A DNA stretch of 32,760 nucleotides from Porogramme epimiltina (taxonomy: Eukaryota > Basidiomycota > Agaricomycetes > Polyporales > Polyporaceae). This document shows, one piece after another, positions 1 through 11,489 of the stretch. The notes under the pieces were generated by a model. The model saw only the letters and a list, made by a program, of their open reading frames with translations, ran no database searches and was not told the DNA's origin. The stretch covers positions 1-32,760 of the forward strand of contig FTLJ01000082.1 of the NCBI GenBank assembly GCA_900155495.1. The letters are read 5' to 3'. Made by a program: the position numbers and the translations under genes. Position 1 is the first letter of the stretch; every line of letters starts with the position of its first letter.

Positions 1-56
1 GTGATGAGCACCCCCAGCAGGAGCGCGCCGACAGTGACGTTCAAGTCAGTAGGCAT
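1..56 (-). CDS. N-terminus of DUF6534-type integral membrane protein (partial, runs off left edge)
   Basis: Reading the minus strand from an ATG at 56-54 gives M-P-T-D-L-N-V-T-V-G-A-L-L-L-G-V-L-I, and the window ends inside this frame. Basidiomycete DUF6534 proteins typically open in this way: a short polar leader, then a GALLxGVLI stretch that begins the first of about seven transmembrane helices. Only 18 complete codons are visible, so the call rests on this start signature alone. The function of the family is unknown, and it is usually described as an orphan multi-pass membrane protein. The start is chosen because it is the only ATG that opens directly into the hydrophobic signature. Another hydrophobic N-terminus, such as a transporter or a signal anchor, cannot be excluded from so few residues. 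Confidence 0.5.
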   Translation of the reverse strand, partial: MPTDLNVTVGALLLGVLI

Positions 57-1141
57 GTTCCGTAGAGCGTCCTTAGGCGTGAACAGTAGGCGCAAGGTGG
101 AAGGGGCGGGGGCGGGCGGGAGGCGCAGACGCGCGGAAAGTCCTGCTCTTGACGATCCGGGATGAGGGACGGATGGAGGCAAGCGGCGAGAGAAGCAAGG
201 CGTACTATGAAGGGCAGCAACGGTAGCGCCTTCATGTCCCGCGAGCGTCGAGGAATGCGGCCACCGACGCGCTTCGGACGGCGTTGCGTACGTCAAAACA
301 CTCCCTAATAGGGAAGACGTCGCGTGTGTGCTCCGACCACTCCAGCCTGTTGACGCTGGAGAACCCCGCCGGAGTGGTCACATTATGCCGCCTCGCGCGC
401 CGACCGCGCAGGGGGGAGTGTGGGAGCATTGCGGGTGTCCTCTGCGCCCGCCATGGCACTACTCCACCTCGAGCGCACTACGGGTGTTATGTGGCCAACT
501 ACTATAACACGTCAGCTGCCGAAGACTGGCACAGTGGACGGCATACCGACTGTAACAGTGCGAGATGGGGCGTCGCGCCCAGCCGGGTGCACCGAAGACC
601 GTCTCCGAACCGAAGGAGAACAGTCCCGCCGCCGTGCCTAGGAAGCCCTCCGTGCTCCTCTACGAGCCCATAATGTCCGGTTTCCAGAGCCCTGACAGAC
701 GGTGCGGTCCGCGTGGGACACGTCGCCGACGGCCGCATTGTGGCCTTTTTGCGGTCGATCCCTGACAGCATAGAGTATAGAGGGCGACGCGTTTACTTCT
801 GGAGGAGCGGAGCTTGGGGTGTCGTGAGAGTGGATAGCTGGTGAATGGGGTTACTCGACGACCGTATGTTGCCAAGCTGGGATTCGAGGTCCGGCCAGGT
901 GAGCATAAACAACGTTTGAATAGGTTTGAATTGATACGGACGGCACAACGTTCTTACGCTACAGAAACACGTCACCCTGAAATTCTCTATTCTCGTGGAT
1001 ACGGCATATGCGGCGTTGAAGGAGGGCAGGGCAGGACGTGCAAAAGATCCTCGTAGTGAGGATGAAGTTCATCGTATAGTGTTGAAGGGCTCTCGAAATC
1101 ACTGATGGAACTTTTCTATGTCTTCATCATTCGGTGATATA

Positions 1142-1156
1142 AACCCTAACCCTAAC
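1142..1156. repeat. Short telomere-like motif (two CCCTAA units)
   Basis: The plus strand reads AACCCTAACCCTAAC here, two full units plus a partial one of the CCCTAA/TTAGGG repeat used at most fungal telomeres. It lies in gene-free sequence. At this length it could be chance or an interstitial trace. Confidence 0.4.
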
Positions 1157-3367
1157 ACTTGGACCACGTGAACACTTCGAGCCCAGCCTCGGCCTCCTCG
1201 CCCCTCCTCGCACCGAAGAAATACTATCATATCATCCTCAGGCTCTCTTCTGCTATCATCCCGACCTCCGTCGCATTCACCGCCTTTACGCATCGCCACT
1301 ATGGAGTATATCACGCACATACGGCAAAACTGGCAACTCACATGACAAACGCGAAATGCGGACTTGAGTGTATGCACTCAGAGAGGGAGATCACAGTTCT
1401 CAAACCAGCGAGTGCTTGCGATCTATCTCCCTATGTACCATTCGTCGATCATCTTGTTAGTATGCACTTACCTCATCAAATTGGCTCATCATGAAGAGGT
1501 TACTTGCTGCAGCTCCACTCCAACAATGATACGACAGCCGTAACCGTTCGGTTCATGTTGAAAGGTTACCTCTCTGTCACTCTCGAGAATGAATGCACAG
1601 GGCCGTTGGAACCTATCGGAACTACTCTTTGGCGAGAGAAGGATCACGATGGATGGATGCGTATTCCATTGCGGGTATCAAACTTGTGGTGCGTCTGCTG
1701 CTCTTACATGACCCGCACGGGCTAAGTATAGTCCCTCAAGGCTCTATCCATGAGTATTGCCGCTCCGTAGGAGCTCTGCTTGTCGATCAAGAGAGGGCGA
1801 TGCCTCCCTCGGCCTCATTGCAATCAACTTCCACATCTGCCCAACTTTCGGCGTCGGCGCGTCCGAAAGTGCCTCAAGTTTCAACGCTCCACAGACGGAC
1901 TCAATCATTCGAAGTCGAAGCAATTCGTGAGCAGTCTGGGGTGCATCCGTCCGCTAAGGTCTCCTACTAGCGAGCCGCACCCCGCGGGACACGCCTCAGT
2001 ATGGAGGTACGAACAATTGGACATTTATGTTCCCTTAGCGTTATACTCATTGCAATGGTAGAACCTGTCTGTATTTGGTGCGCCTACTGGGAGAGAAGGA
2101 GATGCTGGAGGAGGTGTGACGCGCAGTCGATGAAGTTGGTGTATTGCCCGTGGCAGGAAGGCATGACGTACGTTTGAGGGTGTTTTGCACCTGCTCTACA
2201 TATCCGAACCGTCGTTGTACCACAGATATTTCCGAACACCAGCCATCCTACTACCCCTCCTGCCCCCTTATGGCTCCATATCCTCTTTCGATCCCTCAAA
2301 TTTCAGTCAAGGAGCCCGGCTGGACGCGTCAGATTTTCACCATCCATTCGTGTCCGTTCCATCTACTCGACTCTTATCTCCTCACGCGCTGCTCCGGCTC
2401 CTTCTGCCCCTCTCGTCCCTCGAAGATTTCAACACCCACCGCCTCCCTACCTCTTCTAAGAACCCCATAAACATGATTGATCGGTCATCTGACCGCACTC
2501 AATCAGCCATACAACCTTTCCCCATCTGCCGGTCTGCAACCTTGCACTCTCCTCGCGTTGATGAGGAACCCATCACCACGCACAACGAAGACGACGTGTC
2601 CGTCGACAGCCTTCGCGATGGATGCCCGACGCTCCTCGCTTCTGATACGCACGGCGGTGCGCCGCTCTGACTCGCGCTCACTATCAGCGATGGCGACCGC
2701 GCGCGGCGCATACGGGCGCCTGCCGCTCCCGCCTGAATGAGGGACAGGCGATGTGGCCGTGTCTACGACCGCCGGGAGCCAGGATAGATCTTGGGTTAAG
2801 TGAGTGCCACACCTTATACTCAATGCCCCTCAAGGACTCGCACTCACCGTTTGTCACCTATGCGAAATCACAGTACGACTGTGTAGGCCGCCTTGCTAGA
2901 TCCAACACTCGGTGGTGGTAGAGCGCACTTGTTGCCCTTCACCCTTGGCGATGTGTCCCGAAATGGCCTTTGGGTTTCCAATATTGCCCGCCTTCCGCCT
3001 TTTTGTGAGCAGATTCTCCGTTCATCTTGACGGCGGTGATCAGACACTCATGGCCCGCTGTAGCTCCCAACACACACCGAAGGCCATCGTACTCCGCCGC
3101 GAGTGCTGCGGAAACAACACCGCCCACCATCTCCCTTCTCTCCGTGTGTACGCGGGCTCATTTGCCGGCCTTCTTTGTGTCGCGGATGACGGTGCGCGCT
3201 GCTCGACGCAGCGGCAGGTGTCCACGCCTTAGGAGAAGACCGCATGGGACGGGCGTGCTTTGAGCCGAATAGGCACTTTCCGCACCGCGACAACGGTCAG
3301 AGCATCATCCGGGTGTAACGTAATGGTAGAACAATGTGAGAATATCCACTTCGTTGTAAATATCATG

Positions 3368-3544
3368 CTAAATATCCTCCAGGACTGCGCGATAGGTGCC
3401 CTCAGCCAATGCGAACAGCACGAATACACCATGCCCAGCCATGGCCGCCTTGATGCACCGGGCCTCGGCTGAGTTCAAGTTCAACTTGCAGTCATCGAGA
3501 GCACTGGGAGCCGCCGCTCGGTCTCTCACCGAGCCCATTACCAT
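3368..3544 (-). CDS. Possible small ORF of 58 aa, unrecognised
   Basis: An ATG at 3544-3542 opens a 58-codon frame that ends in TAG at 3370-3368. The product has an acidic and polar first half, with a DDCKLNLNSAEARC segment near residues 17-30. A hydrophobic stretch, GVFVLFALAEG, follows near residues 39-49. The composition looks more protein-like than the overlapping frames around it, and that is the only reason to list it. I see no convincing splice partners and recognise no family. It could be a lone exon of a decayed gene or a chance frame in GC-rich DNA. Confidence 0.12.
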   Translation of the reverse strand: MVMGSVRDRAAAPSALDDCKLNLNSAEARCIKAAMAGHGVFVLFALAEGTYRAVLEDI

Positions 3545-4172
3545 AAATATGCCCTCGATGCGATCCCATCGCGCGTGTCCCGCTCAAATCGCGGTATCGA
3601 AACCTCAGCACGCGCCGACAGTCGGGAACTCAAGGTGTTTGAACGCCGTCCAAGGACGACGCCGCATACGTTTGCGATGCGTCGGTCGCAGGGCGCGCCC
3701 TCCGACGCCACAAAGGCGGCGGGGGAGGCGGCGCTCTATATCTGATGACATCATCCGCATCATCACTGGACGCCGCGCGACGTGCGTTGTGCACGGTCTC
3801 TATCGTCATCCGTGCAGCTGCAACTCAATCCAATGCGGCGGCGGCGTCGGGGCCGGGGGTCGTGACGGGGAGAGCTGGTCTGTGCATGGTTCTTGCGCGA
3901 ATCGCGGGGTCGTGCATGATCTCCGTCCCAGCGCACCATCGCCCGTGCTCACGCCCAGGCGGAAGCAGAAGGCAGGAAGCTGTTGTGAGTGCTGATTCTC
4001 TCCCCCGCATCTCCTTCGCGCTGACCCTTCCCTCCCCGTTCAATTAGGTCTGCCCCCACCCCCTCACTTCTCTGTCACAGACTCTTACTTGACGCGACGC
4101 GTGCTCGAGGAGTCATTCTCCGGTCTAGCAATCTGGCGCAGACAGGATTGCTATTCGCTTCCGTGTCCGAGG

Positions 4173-4198
4173 TCGGGGGCCGAAACCCCGGCCCCCGA
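4173..4198. other. Perfect GC-rich inverted repeat (hairpin)
   Basis: TCGGGGGCC at 4173-4181 and its exact complement GGCCCCCGA at 4190-4198 flank an 8-nt loop. The stem is 9 bp and almost all G-C. No coding gene or U-tract accompanies it, so it is not called a terminator. Confidence 0.4.
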
Positions 4199-5799
4199 GA
4201 GGCGCAGCGCTGCGACGTATGCCCTTTGCAAAGAGACCCTGGGTTGCCAGCGCGCCTCACATACCGCACCGCGGGCTGTGATCGTAATTCTCCAGGCTCC
4301 ATCAGGCCATGCTTCTCGCACATCTCTGCGCGCGCTGCGTCTTCTCGTCTTCTGCCATCCTTGATGCTGTTTCGCGCGGCGCCTCCTCAAGGGGTTACTG
4401 CCGGTTACAGCACGCGCCGTGAGAGGGATTTATGCACGACGAGGAACCTGCGGCGGGGTGGGCACCAGGGCATCGGGCAGAGCGTCCGGTTCCTTGACGC
4501 GCCCATGCGTGTGCATGCGCAGTTCGGGCGAGGTGGAAGAAGGGCGAGGGCAGCTGTCAAGGAGATGCCGCGATGGGCGTTGGCTGTCCCGGGCCGTGGA
4601 TGCCCACACGTTGGCAGTGGGCCTGTGCAGTGGTTGGCCAGTGTCTGTGCGCTTGTTTTTCAGACGATTTATTTTCCGGTTGTGCAATGTATCGCAGGGG
4701 ACGTCGCCGTTCATCTGCAGCTGCGCCCTTTCTAGGTAATATCAAGTGGCGAAAGCCGGATGTTCCCCTGAGTGTTCCATTTCCGCGTGCACTGGAGCTT
4801 ATTTGGGGCGCGCGGTCGCGCGCCTTGCCATATCTAGCACTACCGGGTCGTCGTGGCGTCCTCGGAGCAAGTGCTGCATGACATTTCCCGCCGTCGTACG
4901 CCGTTGTATTGACATCGGAGGTGCATCGCCGGGAGATGGGACACAACTGTCACAACCGGGTCCTGCGCGCAGTTCGACGTCTTGCGTACCCAGGTGTGTG
5001 TCCTACTTTCCTGGAGCCTTTGGGCTCGGTTAATCGCAGTACGCGAGGCTAATGGAACACCGGTCAGGCGGTCCCGCGTTCTAGGTACCCGAGAAAGCGT
5101 GTTCATCGGAAGTTCAACATGCTGAGTCGGTGTGTGTTAATATGTCACTTGATAGCCCTTCTTCTATATTCAACATCCTCATCATTACTTTCACCGAGTC
5201 AGCGTTGAGTCAGCAAGGAAACAATTGCGACAGTCACAACGTGGAGCCGTCACATACACCGCCTCGACAGCGAATCCAGATAGTTCCCGACGCTGGGCTT
5301 CGTAGAGGATATCAGAATCATCCTCTGTACAGGATCGGAGCACGCCCCGTCGACGTGTCCTCGGGAGGCCATCGATGCCCTTAATGTCCTATCAGCAAGC
5401 CTCGCTTCTGCAGATTCATGAGAGCGGACAAGGTGGAAATGCACGACCCATGGCAGGAGCTTTTCCGAGACCCGTCGATCGAGTCCTCCGCCGCGGCGAT
5501 GGGTGGGATAAAGCGTACCAGCCTCAAACGCAGCCTCAAGCCCGAGCATCCCGCGCCCGGACCTCTTCAGCCCCCCTTCGCTCCCCCCGCGGATCTAGGC
5601 GCCATCCCATCCAGTACTGTTCCGAACCCGCACGGACTGCGCCCATTGGATTCTCCATCAACCTGTGCATATACACGGCCGCGGCGGTTGGCTCCCCGGC
5701 GACCTCTCCTTCTGCGCATCTGCGGCCCGGGGTACATAGGCTCAGCGTTCCTTCACCCACGCTGTGTGCTTCCGTATCCCCCCTTCTTTTTCTTCGAAC

Positions 5800-8685
5800 A
5801 TGTCTCTCTTGCACGAGACGCTTTTCGTTCTCTCCGTCTGTGGAGTAACGATCCTTAACGTGAGCGCGCCTTCTTCCGCCTTCCTAATAACATACTAAGT
5901 TGTTATGCTTTAGATTTTCGTCAATGGCGCACTCATTATCGCCCTCCCGACCCTCGGAAAAGCTCTTAATTTCTCCGAGTCCGAGCTTCAATGGCCTCTG
6001 AACGTTTACGCGTAGGTCATCGCGTGCTTCATATCCCTGGAGATTGCTCACGTTATGACCACGTCCTGCAGATTGTCATATGGCAGCCTCCTGCTCCTCT
6101 TCGGCCGTCTGGCAGACGTGGTGGGCAGCAAGCGCATGTTCCTCTTCGGCACCGGCTTCTTCGCCATCTGGTACGTGCACCTTCTCCACCCATTCTCCAC
6201 CACTCTGCCCGCCCTCGGTTTTGCGCCACCGCGAGTCCGCCGCGCATCGCCTGCTGCTCCTCCTACGCCACGACGGCCGGACATAGCGACCCTGAAACCC
6301 CGGATCTATCCCCGACCCGTTTCCACCTGCCGTTCCCTGATGCGATGCGGGCATGGCGCTGACTGAAATAAACTTTTTTCGTCGCAGGAGTATTGCCACC
6401 GGCGTGGCGCCGAACAAGGTTTCGCTCATCGTGTTCGTAGCGCTCACGGGCGTCGGCGCGGCAGCGAATACCCCCACGGGTGAGCGTTTTCGCCGCTTTT
6501 GTTTTCTCTTCTGTGAAGATTCGTGCCTTTGGCTTTGCCGAGTTGAGGGTCCGGATGGTATGTCGGAGGGAGCGACTTCCATTCTGCTACCGGATCTCGA
6601 ACCAGCTAGGGCGAGTCCACGATGGCAGATGCTCGAACTCTGCCCGTCGTGGTGCCTAGGCTCGGCTCTCACCCGGCGAGGCTGCGGCAGCTTGAAGTAG
6701 GGATACGATATGGGGCGCCAGATTTCTGCTTTCGCGATCGCGTCATGCGTGAGCGTATGGTGCATCTGCTGTCACGATAGGCGTTGTTCCGCCGTGCCCG
6801 ATAGCCTATACTTATGCACTCTATTGTCCACCGGAGCGTGTGGAAGGCCATATCGAGGTTGGACCGGGTGGCTTAACGAAAGAACCCTTCGGGGAGCACT
6901 ACGTCCGGTGTACCTGAGGGCCACTCTGCTTCCTTTCATTGCATCCAGAGCTAGAAGCTCTTAGCGCTCATCTGGTGCTGACCGCTGCCACAGGGATTGG
7001 GATCTTCTCCAACCATTTCGAGCCCGGGCCAACGAAGAACCGTGCGATCGCAGCACTCGGAGCCGGCCAGGCCATCGGGTACATCGTTGGGCTCGTCGGA
7101 GGTGGGTCATTCCTTGCTATTCCCTGTCCCTGCTGCGTACGTTCTAAACGTGGATGGTCGATGTTCGGCGCAGGCGGTTTCCTATGCCAGTCCGAGGAGC
7201 TCTGGCGCGTCATCTTTTACATCCAAGGCGGACTGGCGGCTGTTTTCTTCGTGCTAGGGGTCATGACGATCCCGGCGGATGGGGCGCGCACGAAGTACAC
7301 GAAGGGCATCGACTGGGTCGGCGCAGTGCTTAGCGTCGTTGGTGTCGGGATGCTCACGTTTGTCCTCTCGTACGTCTGTCGTCTGGTTACTCATCTTGGC
7401 CCTGCGCTGACATTGGCTCCTGGCTGCAGAGAGTCTACCGCGATCCCTAAGGGATGGAAGACTCCTTGGGTGCCCGCTCTCCTGGTTGTTTCGCTGGTCA
7501 TCCTTGGCGCGTTCGTCGCATGGGAGGTGTACCGTGAGCGCCGCGATCAGTCGGTCATTATGCCCATCAGCCTCTGGACTAAGCCCGGGACTAAGATGGC
7601 ACCTATGGTCGCCATCGTCTTCCTCGCGTGGTGAGTGCAGTTTTCACTTGCTTAGGGCCGACGTTAACATCGTGTATAGGGCAAGTTACAACTGCTTGAG
7701 CTACTTTGTGACACTCTTCTACCAACAAATCCGTGGAGACGATCCGGTACACACATCCCTCGAGACTCTGCCCTTTGCGATCATGGCGTTCATCGTTAAC
7801 ATTGTCGCTGGCTGGCTACTCGGTATCGTGCGTGGGGACGTGCTCATCGGAGTTGGTCTCCTCGGCACCATGGTACGAATCCAATCTCATCCTACCCTTC
7901 GCGCGCGCTTTTCTGACACCTTCATGCAGGCTGCACCGCTCATCTTCTCCCTCATCGACGTGCACGCATCCTACTGGACGATGGCCTTCTTCATCATGCT
8001 CACTATATCTTGGACCGACGTTGCGTACACCGTCGGCAACCTCCAGATCTCCATCTCTTTCGACGCGGACTCCCAGGGCCTCGCGGGCGGCATATTCAAC
8101 GTCGCGACGCGCCTCGGGACGTCCATCGCGCTCGCGCTCTCCTCGTCTGTTGCGACCGCCGTCTCCGACGCGTACAACGCGCGCCACCCGGACCTCGCCG
8201 CGGACGACAAGGACGTCCTAATGGCAGGGTTCCGCGCGGCGGGCTGGGTCAGCTTCGCGCTGGCGGCCGCGTCGTTCGCGGTGTGCGTGTTCGGCATCCG
8301 CGGGATCGGCGTCATCGGGCGCAAGATGCATGAGCCTGGTACCGCACCTGCACATGTCGACGAGACGGGCCCCAGCGAGAAGTCAAAAGCCCTCGCGGAT
8401 GTGTCTCCAGCCGACTCCGCAGACGCGCTCCCCCTTGGGGACCTCGAGAAGGGTCTGGATGCTCCGCTCGCGAAGCGCGTCAGCGTGACACAGCGCCCGC
8501 CCTCGCGCGCGCAGTCTCCGCGGCTCAGTGTGGATCCGGGCAATGGCATTCCTGCGCAGGTCATCGCGCTTCCCGACATCGTTGGTTCGTCAGATGCGCG
8601 GCGCACGTCGGTGTCTGTGCAGCGCGACGCGCGACGCTCGAGCGTCCCGGCGCCAGGCGCGCCTGCACGTTCAACTTCTCTATGA
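5800..8685 (+). CDS. DHA2-family MFS drug:H+ antiporter-type transporter (600 aa, nine exons)
   Basis: The protein is probably a plasma-membrane exporter of the 14-helix DHA2 type, related to fungal ATR1/AMF1-like multidrug transporters; its substrate is unknown. Deduced exons are 5800-5859, 5914-6011, 6072-6170, 6388-6479, 6994-7101, 7174-7369, 7430-7630, 7680-7872 and 7930-8685. All introns are GT...AG and all phases agree. The loop 2-3 signature GRLADVVGSKR lies at residues 64-74. A glycine-rich helix, GAGQAIGYIVGLVGGG, lies near 139-154, the place of DHA motif C. Late helices include the conserved-looking FYQQIRGDDP segment. From about residue 482 a 119-residue Ser/Ala/Pro-rich tail, probably disordered and cytosolic, follows the last helix. 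The ATG at 5800 is chosen because the first helix starts a few residues later. Most introns are 49-72 bp, but intron 3 is 217 bp and intron 4 is 514 bp. Confidence 0.9.
6480..6993 (+). other. Unusually long intron 4 of the MFS gene
   Basis: The donor GTGAGC at 6480 and the acceptor CACAG ending at 6993 join ACG-G to GG-ATT, restoring the expected T-P-T-G-I-G-I-F segment between two helices. At 514 bp it is about ten times longer than most neighbouring introns. No ORF, tRNA or terminal inverted repeat could be recognised inside it, so an inserted element is suspected but not shown. Confidence 0.7.
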
Positions 8686-9199
8686 GCCAGAGTTGCCTCA
8701 TTTCATCTGGGCTTCGAGTTCTCTTTTGTGCCGTGGACAGGTCTTCTTTATTCACCTTTTCCTCACTCTCACCCTCAGTATCATTATCGCTGTCGTCTAG
8801 ATGTATCATCCAAGTATCTATCTGTATCTCTCCTCGTCGGGCCCATCTTGGCCTCCACTCACTTGTTCCAGAGTATCGCACATGTCACTATATACACGCT
8901 CCGCATCGCCTAGCCCCACTCCTGTATCCGCGTCAGTACAGACTCTACTTATCTCGAATGGATGTCTGTTTAGAGAACTCGGCTTGGCTGGCAGTCAACT
9001 CTCGGCGGGCCGACGGGAATGACGGGCCGCCCGTCGGCAAGTGCTAAATTGAGTATCGTGGCGGGAGGCGCGTGGGCGCTTCGCTGCTTGAGCGGTGGCA
9101 CGATGCCGGCGGGCGCAGTTCCCGCGTTTCTTCCCACTTCCCCTGCTCTCCGCGTTTCTCCCCCTCCCACCTCCACAAAGCCAGCGTGCACCCCGTAGG
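8686..9199. other. Intergenic region between MFS gene and ERG27
   Basis: This stretch of about 0.5 kb holds the 3' end of the MFS transcript, with a T- and C-rich run near 8.75-8.93 kb, and the promoter of ERG27. The last 200 bases are GC-rich with a CT-rich stretch just before the ERG27 start codon, a common feature of fungal promoters. No clear TATA box or additional gene is seen. Confidence 0.5.
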
Positions 9200-10805
9200 A
9201 TGTCCAAAGGACTTGCCATCGTCGTGACTGGTGCGAACGGGTGCGTGTCACAGACAAATGGTCATGTCAGAATGTAGCGTGTTGACAGGGTCACAGCGGT
9301 GTAGGCTTTGGTATCTGCCACCGTCTCCTCGTCCAGCTTTCCTCGCCTTCCCCCTCCGATGCGGACCCTGTACTAGAGGTGCGGGAGGGCGGCACCTACG
9401 TGCAGGCAGCGCGCGACTTCAAGGATCAGTATGCGTTCACAGCAGAGGACGGCCTGACGCTCATCATGGCCTGCCGGGACCCGAAGCGCGCAAGTGGTGC
9501 GCGCACACAACTCTTGGACCTCCTGGACAAGCACATCGCGGACCTCGAGGCGGGATCAAAGGAGCGGAAGTATGCGGAGGTGTTCAGGAGGAATGTGCGG
9601 ATAGAGATGGAGGTACTGGACCTGGCGTCGGTGCGCAGTGTGTTGGCGTTTGGGAAAACAGTGTCACAAAAGTGCGTGCGTCCCACTTGTCTTTTTTCTT
9701 GGCGGACACTGATACGAAATTCGGTCCAGGTACGAGTATTTGTCACATTTAATCTTCAATGCGGGCACCGCGACATACAGCCACCTCGATATCCCCGGCT
9801 TCGTTTATGACCTCTGCACGCACCTCATTTTCGCCATTCAACACCCCACACGAAACATCCAGGTCAACGGTGTCTTGAGCAAAGACAATTTGGGGTACGC
9901 GTGGCAGTGTAATGTCTTCGGCCACTACGTGTTGGTAAGCTATCCCTTTTCGTCCCTCTATGCATTGCGTTCAAACCGCGTCCCCTATCCTCAGTATCGG
10001 CATGTCCAACACCTTCTAGTCAACTATGCACATGCGTCGGGTCGCAGTGCTCGCGTGTTGTGGATGTCGTCCCTCGACGCCGAGCCCACCTTCAACCCCG
10101 CGGATGACTGGCAACTTACCAAGACGATGCACTCGTACCAGGCGAGCAAGTTCCAGACGGAACTCATCGGCGCGGAGCTGGAAGAGCGTACCCTCGAGGC
10201 GCAAGTCACAGGGCGCGCGGGCTCGCTCCCGGAGCTCGTCGCCCCCGCGGGCGAGATCCATCACCTCATCGTCAGCCCGGGCGTCGTCGCGACCAACATG
10301 AGCTCGCTCCTCAACATCTGGATCCCGTACTACCGGTACCTCATGCTTGCCGTGTTCTGGCTGGTATGTTCCCTCATACACTCCCCTCCCCTCCCCCCTG
10401 ATTGAGACTCTTCCCCAATCATAGGTCCGCTTCGTCGGCTCACCACACGTCCTCATGTCCCTCTACGCCGCGGCCGTCTCTGCCGTGCATCTCGCCCTCG
10501 TGCCTCTCCGCGCGGTACCGACGCCTCGCGACACCCCCGAAGCACGCCCGACAGACGTCGCGTACCCGCCCTGGCACATGTACCACGCGCTGCCCGCGGC
10601 ATCGCGCACGGCCTACTTCCGCTTCGGCTCGGAGAACGACCGGTGGGGGCACGACCGGCCGGGGTTCACGCCGGTGCCCGTGTGGGAGGAGCATCCGCGC
10701 GCGGGCGAGGTGCTACTGGAGCGGTTCGAGAGGCTGTACCAGGCGTTCTCTATCGCGGAGGAGGGGCGGGAGGAGGGTGCGAGTGGGAGTGGGAGTGCGA
10801 GATGA
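9200..10805 (+). CDS. ERG27: 3-keto-steroid reductase of ergosterol biosynthesis (456 aa, five exons)
   Basis: Erg27 is the NADPH-dependent reductase of the sterol C-4 demethylation complex (with Erg25, Erg26 and Erg28) on the endoplasmic reticulum or lipid droplets. It reduces the 3-keto sterol back to a 3-beta-hydroxy sterol. Deduced exons are 9200-9240, 9297-9671, 9730-9934, 9995-10363 and 10425-10805, with all phases consistent. The short-chain dehydrogenase features are present in order: the TGANGGVG nucleotide-binding motif at residues 10-17, NAG at 149-151, an SS pair at 232-233 and YQASK at 255-259. The SKDNLGYAWQCNVFGHYVL segment before the third intron is typical of Erg27 rather than of generic SDRs. 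The start is fixed by the glycine motif ten residues in, split by the first intron. A hydrophobic segment near the end of exon 4 may anchor it to the membrane. The C-terminal few residues are a short Gly/Ser run. Confidence 0.93.
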
Positions 10806-11489
10806 CGGACGGGCAGAGCATATACATTGCTTAGGTGTGGACATTACTCATCATATGCTAATCCATTAGAACCTATGCGATCTTGCGCGACGGCCGAAGT
10901 GCACCTCTTCGTGAAGTCACGTGACCTTAGCATGGCGGCAGCATACGCTTGTCGCTGTCCGACCAGCCGGGGGAAGGAATCCTGTTTTCACGCTTCAATC
11001 CTCAAATTTAGTGTGAGCGGAGCAATGAACCGAGTTTTCGACGTCGAGAGGGAACACGCGGCCATATTCCCATGCACGGTGGAACAGCAGGACACTGAGC
11101 AGGGGCTGATTGTACGTGATCCCGCTACGGACGTCACTGACCGTTTAATTGACAGTGACTTCTTGCGACACCGGTTCGGATGCCGGATGTTCAAATGGCT
11201 TGGATAGAGCTCTTCATGGGATGGACCCTTGAACTTCGGAGGTTTTAGTCCCCATTGTGCAGGAGTACCTTACGCCTTTGAACCCGAACGCGTACCAACC
11301 GTAAGCTCTCCTTGCGCACTGCCAGCGCTGGACTGATCATATCGCTGAACTGCTAGGTCGAAATGGCAGCCCGAGTTTTGCTGATATTGGCGAGCTGATC
11401 TACGAGAGAAGCAATAGAACCCCTGAGAAGATCTGCCATCGCATTGGTACTCAGGAGCTTCTGCAATTCGAAGACAAGGTTTCAACCTT
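10806..11489. other. Intergenic region between ERG27 and 7TM gene A
   Basis: A plus-strand open frame runs through 10827-11207, but it has no recognisable motif and no splice structure. I treat it as chance. The remainder should contain the ERG27 3' end and the promoter of gene A. No repeat or RNA gene is seen. Confidence 0.45.

Larger units (their letters stand above)
57..5799. other. 5.7-kb stretch without a recognisable gene
   Basis: Many overlapping open frames occur on both strands, mostly under 130 codons. None shows a family motif, a run of exon-like segments joined by consistent splice sites, or a hydrophobic pattern I recognise. The part from about 3.4 to 5.8 kb is GC-rich, which lengthens chance open frames. 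Items noted inside it are a short telomere-like run at 1142-1156, a 58-codon minus-strand ORF at 3368-3544 and a GC-rich hairpin at 4173-4198. The last few hundred bases should hold the promoter and 5' leader of the MFS gene that starts at 5800. Decayed transposon or gene sequence is possible but not demonstrable by eye. Confidence 0.5.

Noticed and set aside
284..673. 129-codon plus-strand frame near the left edge
   Set aside because: It has no motif and low-complexity Arg/Ser/Pro content, with equally long frames on the opposite strand.
1159..2061. Overlapping plus-strand frames at 1159-1494, 1504-1725, 1593-1970 and 1780-2061 considered as exons of one gene
   Set aside because: No conserved motif appears in any frame, and no consistent chain of splice sites links them.
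5418..5858. Open frame of 146 codons just before the MFS start, considered as an N-terminal extension
   Set aside because: It is in another frame than the first helix and no donor/acceptor pair joins it in phase. Its composition is proline- and arginine-rich as expected for chance in GC-rich leader sequence.
7816..8606. Minus-strand open frames of 123 and 211 codons over the last MFS exon
   Set aside because: They are shadows of the GC-rich coding exon on the other strand.
10827..11207. 126-codon frame downstream of ERG27
   Set aside because: It begins inside the ERG27 3' region, shows no domain or helix pattern, and has no partner exons.
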